The notes beneath the pieces are model-generated. The model did not search any database, was not told where the DNA came from, and saw only the letters and a program-made list of their open reading frames with translations. Positions 9,801 to 17,522 of a DNA stretch of 64,000 nt are shown in pieces (position 1 is the first letter of the stretch; each line of letters begins with the position of its first letter). Source of the DNA: Tundrisphaera sp051175315. GTDB taxonomy: Bacteria; Planctomycetota; Planctomycetia; Isosphaerales; Isosphaeraceae. The stretch lies in contig NZ_CP195100.1 in assembly GCF_051175315.1 (NCBI RefSeq), forward strand, positions 806,001 through 870,000, read 5' to 3'. The translations under genes were made by a program, and so were the position numbers.

Positions 9801-11176
9801 ACGTAGACCTCGCCGGTGGGTGCGGCGGCCAGGCAGGTCGGATAGCTGATCTCCGGCGGGGCGGCGAACGCCGTGGCGGTGAAGCCGGCGGGAACCTTGA
9901 CCCCGGCCAACACTTTCTTGCCGGGGGCCGCCGCGGCCTTCGCCGACCCGGGCTCGATCAGTTTCGTGCCCAGGACCTCGAAGCTGTACAGGCTGGCCCA
10001 CTGCCCCTCGCCCAACGACGTGACGGAAAGCCGGACGTGGCGGATCCCCCGGGCGTCGAATTTGTGAGTCCGGTCGGCATCGGTCGCGGACGCCTTGGTC
10101 TGGTCGGAGAGAATCGCCCAGGCCTTGCCGTCGGCCGAGCCTTCGACCTTGTAGCGGTAGGGGCCTTCGAATTCCCAGAGGACGCGGCAGCCGGTCAGGG
10201 TCTCGGGCTTGCCGAGGTCGACCTGGAGCCACTGGTCGGGCGAGCCTCCGTCGGCGCACCAGCGCGAGTCGTCGTCGCCGTCCACGGCGAACTCGGGCTT
10301 CTTGGCGTCGTCCTGGGACGACGAGGCCGTCGCGGTCTTGCCCCGGGCCAGGTCCTCGGCCTTCTTCGGGGCGGGGGCGGCGGACTGGGCGGCGGCCGGC
10401 CTGAGGTACGCGGCGTCGAGCTTGCCCGCCGACCACAGGAGGCCCCGCGTGAGCAGGTTCAGGAAGATCGGGTCGGAGACCTCCTCATTGTGGTGGCCGA
10501 GCGTGGTGCCGAAGATCCGCGTCTTCTGGGGGCCGTAGGCGTTGGTCCAGATGCAGACCTCGTCCTTCTTGGTGTCGCGGCTCCGCGCGTGGGCCAGCGG
10601 CGTGGCGGTGTCCCACAGCTTGCTGATCAGGTACAGCTCCCCCTTGGGCGTCATCCACGAGTCGCCGAACCCTTCCATGATCGGGTCGGCCTTGGCCAGG
10701 TTCTCGACCCGGAACGGGTAGTTCGCCCCGTGCCCGTGCGAGGTCACGCCCAGGAACCGGAACCACTCGTCGGTCTTGTCGCGGTACGAGTGCATGGCGC
10801 AGTGGAGGACGACGGCCGGCAGCCCCGCCTTGTGCGGCTTCAGGATCCCCTGAACCCAGGCCGGGTCGGTCACGCCCGAGAAGCATTCGTCGTGGACGAT
10901 CACGTCGAAGCCCTGGGACCAGTCGGGGTTCTCATACAGGGGGATCTTGGCGTCGGTGGTGGATCCGCCCTGATGGATGATGGTCCACTCGACGTTGGCG
11001 CGGGCCGAGACCCCCTGGGTCATCAGGGTCTTCTGCTTCTGGTAGTCGTGGCAGCAACCGCCGGCGACCAGCAGGGCCCGGATCGGCTTCGCGGCCTCCA
11101 GGGCGGCGGCGGGCGCGGGCCATCGGACCGGCGCCAGGCCGGTCAACAGGACGATCAGGACGATGCGTCGTCTCAT
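6890..11176 (-). CDS. Giant secreted ThuA / discoidin / dehydrogenase / HEAT / heme c fusion
   Basis: This 1428-residue protein carries five modules. Residues 1-25 are a signal peptide (MRRRIVLIVLLTG). Residues ~30-255 are a ThuA-like domain (VAGGCCHDYQKQ, HDECFSG, TTLGHHNEEV), a glutamine-amidotransferase-like fold found with trehalose-use and sugar-binding proteins. Residues ~270-405 form an F5/8 type C discoidin-like carbohydrate-binding domain (AVDGDDDSRWCADGG, WLQVDLG). Residues ~420-790 are the beta-propeller dehydrogenase domain, followed by HEAT-like repeats to ~1290. The last ~130 residues are a heme domain with CINCH. The ATG at 11176 is preferred over upstream in-frame starts because it begins the signal peptide. 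The arrangement suggests a polysaccharide-bound periplasmic oxidase (inference). Confidence 0.9.
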   Translation of the reverse strand: MRRRIVLIVLLTGLAPVRWPAPAAALEAAKPIRALLVAGGCCHDYQKQKTLMTQGVSARANVEWTIIHQGGSTTDAKIPLYENPDWSQGFDVIVHDECFSGVTDPAWVQGILKPHKAGLPAVVLHCAMHSYRDKTDEWFRFLGVTSHGHGANYPFRVENLAKADPIMEGFGDSWMTPKGELYLISKLWDTATPLAHARSRDTKKDEVCIWTNAYGPQKTRIFGTTLGHHNEEVSDPIFLNLLTRGLLWSAGKLDAAYLRPAAAQSAAPAPKKAEDLARGKTATASSSQDDAKKPEFAVDGDDDSRWCADGGSPDQWLQVDLGKPETLTGCRVLWEFEGPYRYKVEGSADGKAWAILSDQTKASATDADRTHKFDARGIRHVRLSVTSLGEGQWASLYSFEVLGTKLIEPGSAKAAAAPGKKVLAGVKVPAGFTATAFAAPPEISYPTCLAAAPTGEVYVAIDENGSLDAKGNRGRVVRCVDKDGDGQADTFTTFAEMDSPRGIVVDDRTVYVLHPPMLTAFHDDNGDGKADRSDVLVKGIGFDLKFRGADHTTNGIRQGIDGWIYVAVGDYGFIKAEGKDGRTLPFLGGGIVRVRPDGSGLEVVSRGQRNIYDVAIDPRMNLFTRDNTNDGGGWDVRLSHVIPTGNYGYPSLFTRFNDEIVQPLADYGGGSPCGSLYLQEPGFPQGFGDTLYTCEWGRGGIFRHPLTPSGAGFKAGQEMFVEMPRPTDMDVDGQSRIYVSSWRDGGFTYSKPDVGYVIRITADGDAQPAFPDLKKATPGQLVQHIGSPKSAVLRQAAQRELLRRGVDPASARKLEALATIDLPLAGKVAAIFTLKQGLGAKADDALVRIAGKPDVREFALKALADRVEDAATTPIEPFVAGLEDKDPRVRLQAVIGLGRLGRLEPAAKLVGLTADADPLIAHAAIKSLAALRAVDACVAALLGPDAAKLAYGATHALQAIHESGSVAGLARVMETSRDDAVKLAAFKALCRLHATESPYEGKWWSTRPDTSGPYYNPTSWEGTEAADRALRAALKQADEATARRYLAELLRHKIDFEDATPMALRLADKDATLRAASIDLMASRPALAADAVKFLGSIAAADADPALRVRALRALMRHNKEAEARDAAQDILASIGASKNPATDLLGLWRESLQGAGNNRDLAAIVERANGDDAGQSILAFGRLLHIANNPKAAPARVAEAQKALDLAWKDPASAARLLRAIGLARSKDQAVKVTSLLFDMRPEIRTAAEFAARALDLPTTGAKASSVDPSKTLAKLPFEGVIPAVLADPGDAALGARLFQSQSCINCHTVAKSDPVKGPYLGDITNRYSRTELAESILRPSARISQGFETQKIATVAGQVIEGFVSRESGDELELRNATGALVLIPKSEIDERGKSEQSIMPNGLLDPLTPHDLASLLAYLESLKNK

Positions 11177-11314
11177 GGGAGTGGGCTCTTGCTGGGTTCG
11201 CGCGGACCGTCGATGGCGGCCGGTCGATGCGTCGGGGCATCGGATCGGCATCATCCTGGGCGGGGATGCGACCATCATCCCTCGATTCCGGCCGACCGGC
11301 AAGGCGGAGGCGGG

Positions 11315-11896
11315 TCAGCGATCCGGGCCCGGCCCCTCGCCGTCCGTCCGCGGCTCCCCCTTCGATGGGCGTTCCATCGGCCGATAGGCGCGGACCGTGC
11401 CGCCGGGGCGGAGCGAGCCCATCCGGAGCGTGGTCTCCTGGACGTCCCCCTTGCGGGCGGGGTCCTGTCCCCTCGTCTCGACGTTCTGATGGAGGATCGT
11501 CACGAGCCGGCCGCGATCCGCGACCTTCGCCACGATCGCGGTGTGGTGCTTGTATTCGAGGTGCCAGTACTCGCGACGCCGGCCGGTGGTCTGCTTCCAC
11601 TCGAAGACGGCATCCTGGAACTGGAGGATGTCCCCGGGCAGGGCATCGGCCAGCGAATCGACCGGGGTGCCCCAGCGGTACTGGCCGTCGGGCTCGTCGA
11701 GCGGGGCGGGCTTCGCCCCAGCCTCGCGGAGGGCCTCGATGGCCAGGGTGGTGCAGATGCCGTCGCCGACCGGCTTGCCCAGGTGATCGCGGGCGAACGC
11801 CGCGACCCGGGCGTTCAGGGGCGGCAGCTCGGGCGGTGCCGCCGCCGTCGCGGCGATCAGGATCAGGGACAGGGGCCAGAAGCAGCGGCGACGCAT
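11315..11896 (-). CDS. Secreted NlpC/P60- or CHAP-like cysteine hydrolase (predicted)
   Basis: This 193-residue protein begins with a signal peptide (MRRRCFWPLSLILIAATAAA). The mature part has a cysteine at 48 in a GICTTLAIEAL helix, a PGDILQFQD segment at 87-95 and a histidine pair at 117-118 followed by a hydrophobic strand (HHTAIVAKV). That Cys, GD, then His order is the layout of papain-like NlpC/P60 and CHAP peptidoglycan hydrolases. I chose the ATG at 11896 because it starts the signal peptide; an upstream in-frame ATG would add 21 residues without a leader. It is 4 bases downstream of the Nudix gene. Assignment is by motif order only. Confidence 0.6.
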   Translation of the reverse strand: MRRRCFWPLSLILIAATAAAPPELPPLNARVAAFARDHLGKPVGDGICTTLAIEALREAGAKPAPLDEPDGQYRWGTPVDSLADALPGDILQFQDAVFEWKQTTGRRREYWHLEYKHHTAIVAKVADRGRLVTILHQNVETRGQDPARKGDVQETTLRMGSLRPGGTVRAYRPMERPSKGEPRTDGEGPGPDR

Positions 11897-11900
11897 GGTC

Positions 11901-12518
11901 TCACCCCGGCCCGATGGTCCGGGCGAACTCGGCGCGGAGGGCGGCACGAAGGGCTCCATCCTCGCCCCGATCGCCCATCAGGTAAAGGCCCGCCTGGTGG
12001 AGCGCCAGGGCGTGCGACACCTGGATCGACCGCTCGCCGCGCCAGATCCGCCCCAGGAACGGGGCGAAGTCCTCCAGGACGACCTCGATCTCCTCGGTGG
12101 GGTCGGGCCGGCGGACGCCGTCCGGGCGGACGTCGAGGGCCAGGAACGACCAGGCCGTGTTGTCCTGGTTGGCCGGGTTGGCGGGCAGCCCGGACAGGGG
12201 GAGGAACCGGCCCCCGCGATAGCCGGTCTCCTCCTCCAGCTCGCGGCGGGCGGCGACCTCGGGGCCGGCGTCGCCGGGCTCCATGCTCCCGCAAGGGAGG
12301 CCGGTGACCACGGCGCCGAGGCCGTGGCGATACTCGCGGGCCAGCACGATCCGCCGCTGCGGATCCAGGGCGACCACGTTCACCCAGCCGGGGAACTCCA
12401 GGACATGATAGGCCGCGACCTCCCGCCCCTGGCGATCGACGCAGCGGTCGGTGCGGACCGAGAGCCATCGGTCGCGGAAGGTCGTCCGCGTTTCCAGGAT
12501 CCGCCACGGCTCGGGCAT
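11901..12518 (-). CDS. Nudix hydrolase (ADP-ribose pyrophosphatase-like)
   Basis: This 205-residue protein has the layout of the ADP-ribose/nucleoside-diphosphate-sugar pyrophosphatase branch of the Nudix family, with an N-terminal sheet domain (RFRDRWLSVRTD type) before the Nudix box. The box lies at 77-100 and ends RRELEEETGY, giving the metal-binding glutamates. Its first half departs from the consensus: the usual glutamate after the G-x5 stretch is an aspartate and one extra residue sits in the loop. It would hydrolyse a nucleoside diphosphate linked to a sugar or similar group in the cytoplasm. It precedes the secreted cysteine hydrolase gene by 4 bases, so the two are probably co-transcribed. 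Confidence 0.85.
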   Translation of the reverse strand: MPEPWRILETRTTFRDRWLSVRTDRCVDRQGREVAAYHVLEFPGWVNVVALDPQRRIVLAREYRHGLGAVVTGLPCGSMEPGDAGPEVAARRELEEETGYRGGRFLPLSGLPANPANQDNTAWSFLALDVRPDGVRRPDPTEEIEVVLEDFAPFLGRIWRGERSIQVSHALALHQAGLYLMGDRGEDGALRAALRAEFARTIGPG

Positions 12519-12546
12519 GCGGGGGCATCTCGGGACGATGGGGGGA

Positions 12547-13398
12547 TCAATGCCCGGCGCGGGGCGCGGCCGTCTCGGCCCGGGGCTCGGGCGACGAGAG
12601 GGGGACCACCGTGGTGGCGACCCCGTCCGGCCCCCGGCCGGGCCCGAACGGCGACGGGAGGCGGGGGACGATCCAGTCGCCCTCGATGTCCTCGTCGCGG
12701 GTGCAGAGCGGCAGTGCGATCTGGAAGACGGCCGGGCCGGTGCCGAAGAAGGCGATCATGTAGGGCATCGGGTCGTCCTCGTCGACCCGGCGGGCCAGGG
12801 CGACCCAGGAGAACGGCATCGCCGCCGGCAGGGCGTGGACGATGCAGGAAAGCCCCCGGATCGACCGGCTATCCAGGCCGTGGTCGGGGTTGCTCACCCA
12901 TTCGACCGCGTCTTCGAAGACGCCCAACTCGTCCTCGGGCATGACCGCGAGCGCCGCGAGCGCCAGCCCCTTGAAGGCCGCGACCGGCACGAAGGCCTGG
13001 GTCGGCCCCGAAACCCCCTGCCCTTCGCGGGCCGGCCGGGTGAACCGCTCCAGGTCGCCGTCCAGCCCGGTGCGGAACTGGGCGTGGCAGTCGTCGCAGA
13101 CCTCGGAGGTGAACAGCGAGTCGTTGCCCAGGAACTTCGGCAGGGCCGGCCGGGGCCCCGCGAACGTGGCGCGGGGGGCCGTCCGTTCGCAGAACCGGCA
13201 GCGCGGCTCGTCCTCGTCGCCGAGGTACTGGGGGGCGATCCCGTCCAGCCGGTGCCGCGCGATCACGCGGTAGTTCAGGGCGAACAGCAATTCCTGCTCG
13301 GCCGCCGCCCAGTCCGAATCGTGGTACCCGTGGTGGCCCCCGCGATTCATCCAGCGATGATAGGCCGCCACTTGGATCTGGTCCGGGGAAGGGAACAT
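12547..13398 (-). CDS. Hypothetical protein with degenerate HNH-type zinc motif
   Basis: This 283-residue protein is not confidently assigned. Residues 1-50 (AYHRWMNRGGHHGYHDSDWAAAE) resemble DUF2934-like helices. Residues 67-108 carry two CxxC pairs (C67/C70 and C101/C104) in a layout like HNH_5-type nucleases, where the pairs hold zinc. The catalytic His between the pairs (usually AHxIP) is replaced by PALP, and the final Asn of CDDCN is His, so nuclease activity is unlikely. The rest is a mixed alpha/beta region without known motifs. The start at 13398 is chosen over an upstream ATG because conservation-like structure begins there. It is divergent from the gene at 13607. Confidence 0.6.
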   Translation of the reverse strand: MFPSPDQIQVAAYHRWMNRGGHHGYHDSDWAAAEQELLFALNYRVIARHRLDGIAPQYLGDEDEPRCRFCERTAPRATFAGPRPALPKFLGNDSLFTSEVCDDCHAQFRTGLDGDLERFTRPAREGQGVSGPTQAFVPVAAFKGLALAALAVMPEDELGVFEDAVEWVSNPDHGLDSRSIRGLSCIVHALPAAMPFSWVALARRVDEDDPMPYMIAFFGTGPAVFQIALPLCTRDEDIEGDWIVPRLPSPFGPGRGPDGVATTVVPLSSPEPRAETAAPRAGH

Positions 13399-13538
13399 CG
13401 CCGGTCGTTCCTTCGGTATCGCCCACGAATCCCGATCGCCCCGCGCCTCGTGCGCGGGGCGCATTGGGCCTGATTCTAGCCGAACCGACGATTCGGGCGA
13501 AGGTCAGACTTCAGGCCGGCACTCCGCCCTTGTATGTT

Positions 13539-13569
13539 CGATCGCGGCCCGCGCACCGGGCCGCGATCG
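13539..13569 (+). promoter_or_regulatory. Perfect 13-bp stem-loop upstream of glycosyltransferase-like gene
   Basis: The arms 13539-13551 and 13557-13569 (cgatcgcggcccg and its complement) pair perfectly around a 5-nt loop. It lies 37 bases before the ATG at 13607, between two divergent genes. There is no T-run, so it is either a leader hairpin or the end signal of an unseen transcript. Confidence 0.45.
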
Positions 13570-13606
13570 ATCGCACCTCGTCCCGAATCCCGGAGGGGGA
13601 TGGAGC

Positions 13607-14683
13607 ATGAGCCCGCCCGCCCGCGACGCCTCGGCTTGCCCGCATCGATCCCCGATCGGGCCGGGCGGCGACGATTCGACGGCCCGGTGCGGCATCGTGG
13701 CGCGGGTGCTCCGCACCGAGGACCCGGCGTTCTCGCGGGTCGGGCGGGACGCCTGCGAGGCCTGCTGCCGCGGCTTCGCCCCCACGGCCGAGGAGTTCAA
13801 CCCGGTCGTCGCCTCGCTCGTCTACGAGGCGACCACGCGGATCGCGGAACTTGGCGGGATCCCGGGCTGCGATGCGGCGCGGGCCCGGGTCCTCAACCAG
13901 AAGGCCGTGGCCGGGATCCCCGACGAGGAAGATTGCGAGATCGGGCCGACCGTCGCCCGGCCTGGCTCCCTGTTCGAGATGATCCCCTCGCCGTCGCGGA
14001 AGGCGGGCCCCCGGGTCGCCCGCTGGGCGGTCGGGGTGACGACCGCACCCCGGGCCGCCCCGACCCTGGCCGAGGGCCTGGCGAGCCTCGCGGCCGCCGG
14101 GTGGGATCGGCCCCGTTTGTTCGTGGACGGAGACGTGGCGATCCCTGAACCGTTCTCGGCCCTGCCCCGGACCGTGCGCGAGCCCCTGGTCGGGGCCTGG
14201 CCCAGCTACTACCTGGCGGTGGCCGAGCTGCTGATGCGGGAGCCGGAGGCGGACGCCTACCTCCTGGTCCAGGACGATGTCCTGTTCGCCGAGGGGCTGG
14301 ACGTCCGGGGCTACCTGGAGCGGGTCCTCTGGCCGCGAGGATGCTCGGGGATCGCCTCGCTGTTCTGTTCCCGGGCCTACTCCCAGCCCCGGCCCGGCTG
14401 GGCTCGCTTCCGGGGGGCGTGGGTCCGGGGGGCGCAGGCCTTCGCCTTCTCGCCCGAGTCGGCCCGGGCGTTCGTCGCCGACCTCGGCGTCGTCGAGCAT
14501 CGCCGTCGCGGCAGCGGCCTGACCCATATCGACGCATGCATCGGCGAGTGGGCCGTGCGGCGTCGGATGTCGATCTATTTCCCGACGCCCAGCCTGGTCC
14601 AGCACATCGGCGAGGTCAGCACCCTCTGGCCGGGGGAGCGGGCCTTCGGGAACCGGAGGGCCTCCTGGTTCGCCTCGCGCTAG
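13607..14683 (+). CDS. Glycosyltransferase-like protein (putative, GT54-like C-terminal pattern)
   Basis: This 358-residue protein has no signal peptide. Residues ~140-335 look like a GT-A type glycosyltransferase core: WAVGVTTAPR at the start of the first strand, a YLLVQDDVLF strand near 222-231 giving the DxD-like acidic metal site, and PSLVQHIGEVSTL near 326-338. The last piece resembles the C-terminal PSLFQHxG pattern of N-acetylglucosaminyltransferase IV-like (GT54) enzymes. The first ~120 residues hold several cysteines (CEACCRGF) and are not recognised. It probably transfers a sugar onto a surface glycan. The gene is monocistronic and converges on the sulfatase gene. The family is a recollection-based match and only moderately sure. 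Confidence 0.55.
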   Translation: MSPPARDASACPHRSPIGPGGDDSTARCGIVARVLRTEDPAFSRVGRDACEACCRGFAPTAEEFNPVVASLVYEATTRIAELGGIPGCDAARARVLNQKAVAGIPDEEDCEIGPTVARPGSLFEMIPSPSRKAGPRVARWAVGVTTAPRAAPTLAEGLASLAAAGWDRPRLFVDGDVAIPEPFSALPRTVREPLVGAWPSYYLAVAELLMREPEADAYLLVQDDVLFAEGLDVRGYLERVLWPRGCSGIASLFCSRAYSQPRPGWARFRGAWVRGAQAFAFSPESARAFVADLGVVEHRRRGSGLTHIDACIGEWAVRRRMSIYFPTPSLVQHIGEVSTLWPGERAFGNRRASWFASR

Positions 14684-14685
14684 CC

Positions 14686-14710
14686 GGGCGGGGGATCGTC
14701 GCCCCCGCCC
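14686..14710. terminator. Hairpin between convergent genes
   Basis: Two 9-bp arms (14686-14694 and 14702-14710, gggcggggg and its complement) flank a 7-nt loop. It lies right after the stop at 14683 and before the sulfatase stop at 14733. The position fits a bidirectional transcription terminator, although there is no T-run. Confidence 0.5.
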
Positions 14711-14732
14711 ATCGCCGGTGTGGCGAACCGAA

Positions 14733-16214
14733 TCAATCCTGGTCCTTCTTCGCGGCTTTCTTCGCGGCTTTCCTGGCGGCCTTCTTGGGCGTCGATCCGT
14801 TGTTGGGATCGCCGCCGGGGCGGGTCGAACCGCGGGCCGCGACGACCTCGGGCGGCTCGGGCGTGCGGCCCTGGTCGTCGGTGGCCTCGATCCAGCTGGC
14901 GAGGGCCCCGCGGAGGCGTTCGAGCGCGGCCTTGTGCGCCGGGTCGTCCGAGTCGACGAGGTTGTGGATCTCGTCCGGGTCGGTTTCCAGGTCGTACAAC
15001 TCCTCGGGGGGCATGGTCGGGGCGGCCAGGAACTTCTGTGCCGGCGTGAGCTTGCCCTGGGCGTCCAGCTCCTTGATCAGGTTCCAGACCGGATAGCTGT
15101 TCTCCTTGTAGGCGTTCGCCTGGAGGAACGGGCGGTCGGGGGTGAAGTTGCGGATATAGCGATAGCGGGCATCGCGGGCCGTGCGGAGCCGGAACACCGT
15201 CTCGTCGCAGCGGTCGCGGGCCCCGAAGGCATAGGCCCGCAGCGGGCCGGCGTGGGGGCCGAAGATCGCCCGGCCCTGCATCCCCTCGGGCTTGGCCACC
15301 CCGGCGATGTCGAGGAAGGTCGGCGCCAGGTCGATCGCCTCGATCAAACGGTCGTCGACGAGGCCGGGCTTCACCTGCGAGGGGGCCTGGATCCCCTTCG
15401 GCCAGGCGACGATGAGCGGGATGTGGAGCCCTTCCTCGTAGCAGAACTGCTTGCCCCGGACGTGGGCCTGGCCGTGATCCCCCATGAACACGATGATCGT
15501 GTTGTCGGCCAGCCCATCGGCTTCGAGCTGGGCCAGGATCAGCCCGACCTTGCGGTCCAGTTCGCTGGCCGAGTCGAGGTACTGGGCCCAGTCCTGGCGC
15601 GTGACCGGGTGGTCGGGGTAGTAGGGCGGGATGACCACCTTGGCCGGATCGGCCTTCGCGGGGGCGTGAAAGCCCCGGTGCGTCTCCTGGAAATTGACCT
15701 GGGCGAAGAACGGCTGATGGCCCTTGAGTTCGTCCCACCTGTCCGAATCGAAGTCCTTGCCGGCGTGGGTGAAGTTCCAGTCGGTCTTGCCCGATCCCTT
15801 GAACCCCAGCGCCTCGGGCAGCTGGCGGACGTTGGCCGTGAAGTACCCGGCGTCGTGCATCCGCTCGCCGATCGGCCGCACGCCGGCCGGGAGCCGGTAG
15901 CCGTCGTCGCGGTGCGACCGGTGGTTGTGGGCGCCGATGGTCGTCTGGTACATCCCGGTCATGAACGCGGAGCGGCTGGCCGAGCAGACCGGCGCCGTGG
16001 AGTAGGCCCGCGTGAACCGCACGCCCCGCGCCGCCAGGCGGTCGAGGTTCGGGCTGGTCACCTGGGGCGTCCCGTAGCAGGCGAGTTCCGGCCCGAAGTC
16101 CTCGGCGATCAGCCAGAGGATGTTGGGCCGGGCCCCGCCGGGGGCGGCCTGGGCCCGGGCCCCGGCCGCCAGCGGGATCAGGCCGAAGGCAAGGGCCAGC
16201 AAAATCCGACACAT
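14733..16214 (-). CDS. Secreted sulfatase (Cys-type, CSASR motif)
   Basis: This 493-residue protein starts with a signal peptide (MCRILLALAFGLIPLAAGARAQA). The metal-site strand NILWLIAEDFG (31-41) uses ED instead of the common DD. The formylglycine motif is C77-S-A-S-R81, followed by MTGMYQ. Later elements include GDHGQAH, the LRTARDARYRYIRNF region and the MPPEELYDLETDPDE segment seen in arylsulfatase/choline-sulfatase-like family members. It would remove sulfate esters from polysaccharides in the periplasm after Cys oxidation by a formylglycine-generating enzyme not seen in this window. The tail past residue 470 is Lys/Ala-rich (KKAARKAAKKAAKK). The gene diverges from the Gfo/Idh-like gene at 16449. 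Confidence 0.9.
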   Translation of the reverse strand: MCRILLALAFGLIPLAAGARAQAAPGGARPNILWLIAEDFGPELACYGTPQVTSPNLDRLAARGVRFTRAYSTAPVCSASRSAFMTGMYQTTIGAHNHRSHRDDGYRLPAGVRPIGERMHDAGYFTANVRQLPEALGFKGSGKTDWNFTHAGKDFDSDRWDELKGHQPFFAQVNFQETHRGFHAPAKADPAKVVIPPYYPDHPVTRQDWAQYLDSASELDRKVGLILAQLEADGLADNTIIVFMGDHGQAHVRGKQFCYEEGLHIPLIVAWPKGIQAPSQVKPGLVDDRLIEAIDLAPTFLDIAGVAKPEGMQGRAIFGPHAGPLRAYAFGARDRCDETVFRLRTARDARYRYIRNFTPDRPFLQANAYKENSYPVWNLIKELDAQGKLTPAQKFLAAPTMPPEELYDLETDPDEIHNLVDSDDPAHKAALERLRGALASWIEATDDQGRTPEPPEVVAARGSTRPGGDPNNGSTPKKAARKAAKKAAKKDQD

Positions 16215-16448
16215 CGCGTTGATCCCCGTTCGTTGCCGTTTCGAGGCGGGCTCGGGGCCCGCCATTTCCTCGCACACGACCACGGTAAAGGCCTGGACCC
16301 CCGGCCGCCAGGGGGGAATGCGGCGAATGGCCCCGCCGCGCGGGGCATCCAGGAAGGGTTGCCCGGCGGGCGTCGACGTGAGACGATCCGGGTTGGTGGC
16401 TCTGGCCATCCCACGGACCGTTTCGTCAACCGAACAAGAGGCTCCATC

Positions 16449-17474
16449 GTGTCGCGCATCCCGCACATTGTCACCCCCTTCATCTTCCTGGCCGCCGCCC
16501 TGCAACCGGGCCTGGGCTTCGGGCAGGACGAAGTCAAGCCCTTGAAGGTGGGGATCATCGGCCTGGATACCTCGCACGTCGTGGCCTTCACGAAGATGCT
16601 CAACGCCCCCGAGCCCAACGCCGCCTTCAAGGGGATCCGCGTGACCGCGGCCTACCCCGGCGGCAGCAAGGACATCCCGTCCAGCTGGGACCGGGTCGAG
16701 GAATACACCAGGCAGCTTCGTGACGAGTTCAAGGTCGAGATCGTCGACTCGATCGACGCCCTGCTCGAACGGGTCGACGTGGTCTTGCTGGAGAGCGTCG
16801 ACGGCCGCCCCCACCTGAAGCAGGCCGAGCCGGTGTTCCGCTCGCGCAAGCCGGTGTTCATCGACAAGCCGGTGGCCGGCACGCTGGCCGACGCCGTCGC
16901 GATCTACAAGCTCGCCGAGGAGAGCAAGACCCCCTGCTTCTCCGCCTCGTCGCTCCGCTACAGCCCGTCGATCAAGGACCTGGCCTCGAACCCCAAGGTC
17001 GGTGACGTGATCGGCTGCGCCGCCTATGGGCCGTGCGCCCTGGAGGAGCACCACCCCGACCTGTTCTGGTACGGCATCCACGGCGTCGAGTCCCTGTTCA
17101 CCGTGATGGGCACCGGCTGCGAGTCGGTATCCCGGACCCAGACCGAGGGGGCCGAACTGGTGGCCGGCACCTGGAAGGGCGGCCGGGTCGGGACGTTCCG
17201 CGGCATCCGGCAGGGCAAGGCCGACTACGGCGCCCTGGCGTTCGGGTCGAAGGGAATCGTCCTTGGCCAGGGGTATGGCGGGTATGAACCCCTGCTGATC
17301 GAGATCGCCAAATTCTTCCGCACCGGCAAGGCCCCGGTCAGCCCGGCCGAGACGCTGGAGATCTTCGCCTTCATGGAGGCGGCCGACGAGAGCAAGCGCC
17401 AGGGGGGCAAGCCCGTCACCCTGGAGAGCGTGATGGCCAAGGCCAGGGCCGAGGCCGAATCCCGGCCGAAGTGA
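16449..17474 (+). CDS. Exported Gfo/Idh/MocA-type oxidoreductase (Sec signal)
   Basis: This 341-residue protein has a GTG start preceded by an AAGAGG ribosome-binding site about 7 bases upstream; no ATG lies nearby. Residues 1-26 form a Sec signal peptide (IPHIVTPFIFLAAALQPGLGFGQ). The Rossmann fold begins KVGIIGLDTSHVVAF, and a VFIDKPVAG segment supplies the conserved Lys-Pro. It would reduce or oxidise a sugar derivative with a tightly held NAD(P), as exported family members do. It diverges from a sulfatase gene and converges on another Gfo/Idh/MocA gene, which suggests a role in polysaccharide breakdown (inference). Confidence 0.85.
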   Translation: MSRIPHIVTPFIFLAAALQPGLGFGQDEVKPLKVGIIGLDTSHVVAFTKMLNAPEPNAAFKGIRVTAAYPGGSKDIPSSWDRVEEYTRQLRDEFKVEIVDSIDALLERVDVVLLESVDGRPHLKQAEPVFRSRKPVFIDKPVAGTLADAVAIYKLAEESKTPCFSASSLRYSPSIKDLASNPKVGDVIGCAAYGPCALEEHHPDLFWYGIHGVESLFTVMGTGCESVSRTQTEGAELVAGTWKGGRVGTFRGIRQGKADYGALAFGSKGIVLGQGYGGYEPLLIEIAKFFRTGKAPVSPAETLEIFAFMEAADESKRQGGKPVTLESVMAKARAEAESRPK

Positions 17475-17522
17475 AACCACCCCGGCCGGGATCGCCGCAT
17501 CCGCCCCCCTGCCCCGGGCCGA

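Noticed and set aside
6527..12307. A 5.8-kb open frame on the + strand
   Set aside because: It lies antisense to the dehydrogenase fusions, the peptidase-like and the Nudix gene. Its composition is Gly/Arg/Val-rich without motifs, as expected from GC-rich codon use on the other strand.
13539..13569. The 13-bp hairpin as part of an insertion element end
   Set aside because: No matching inverted end, target duplication or transposase was seen nearby.
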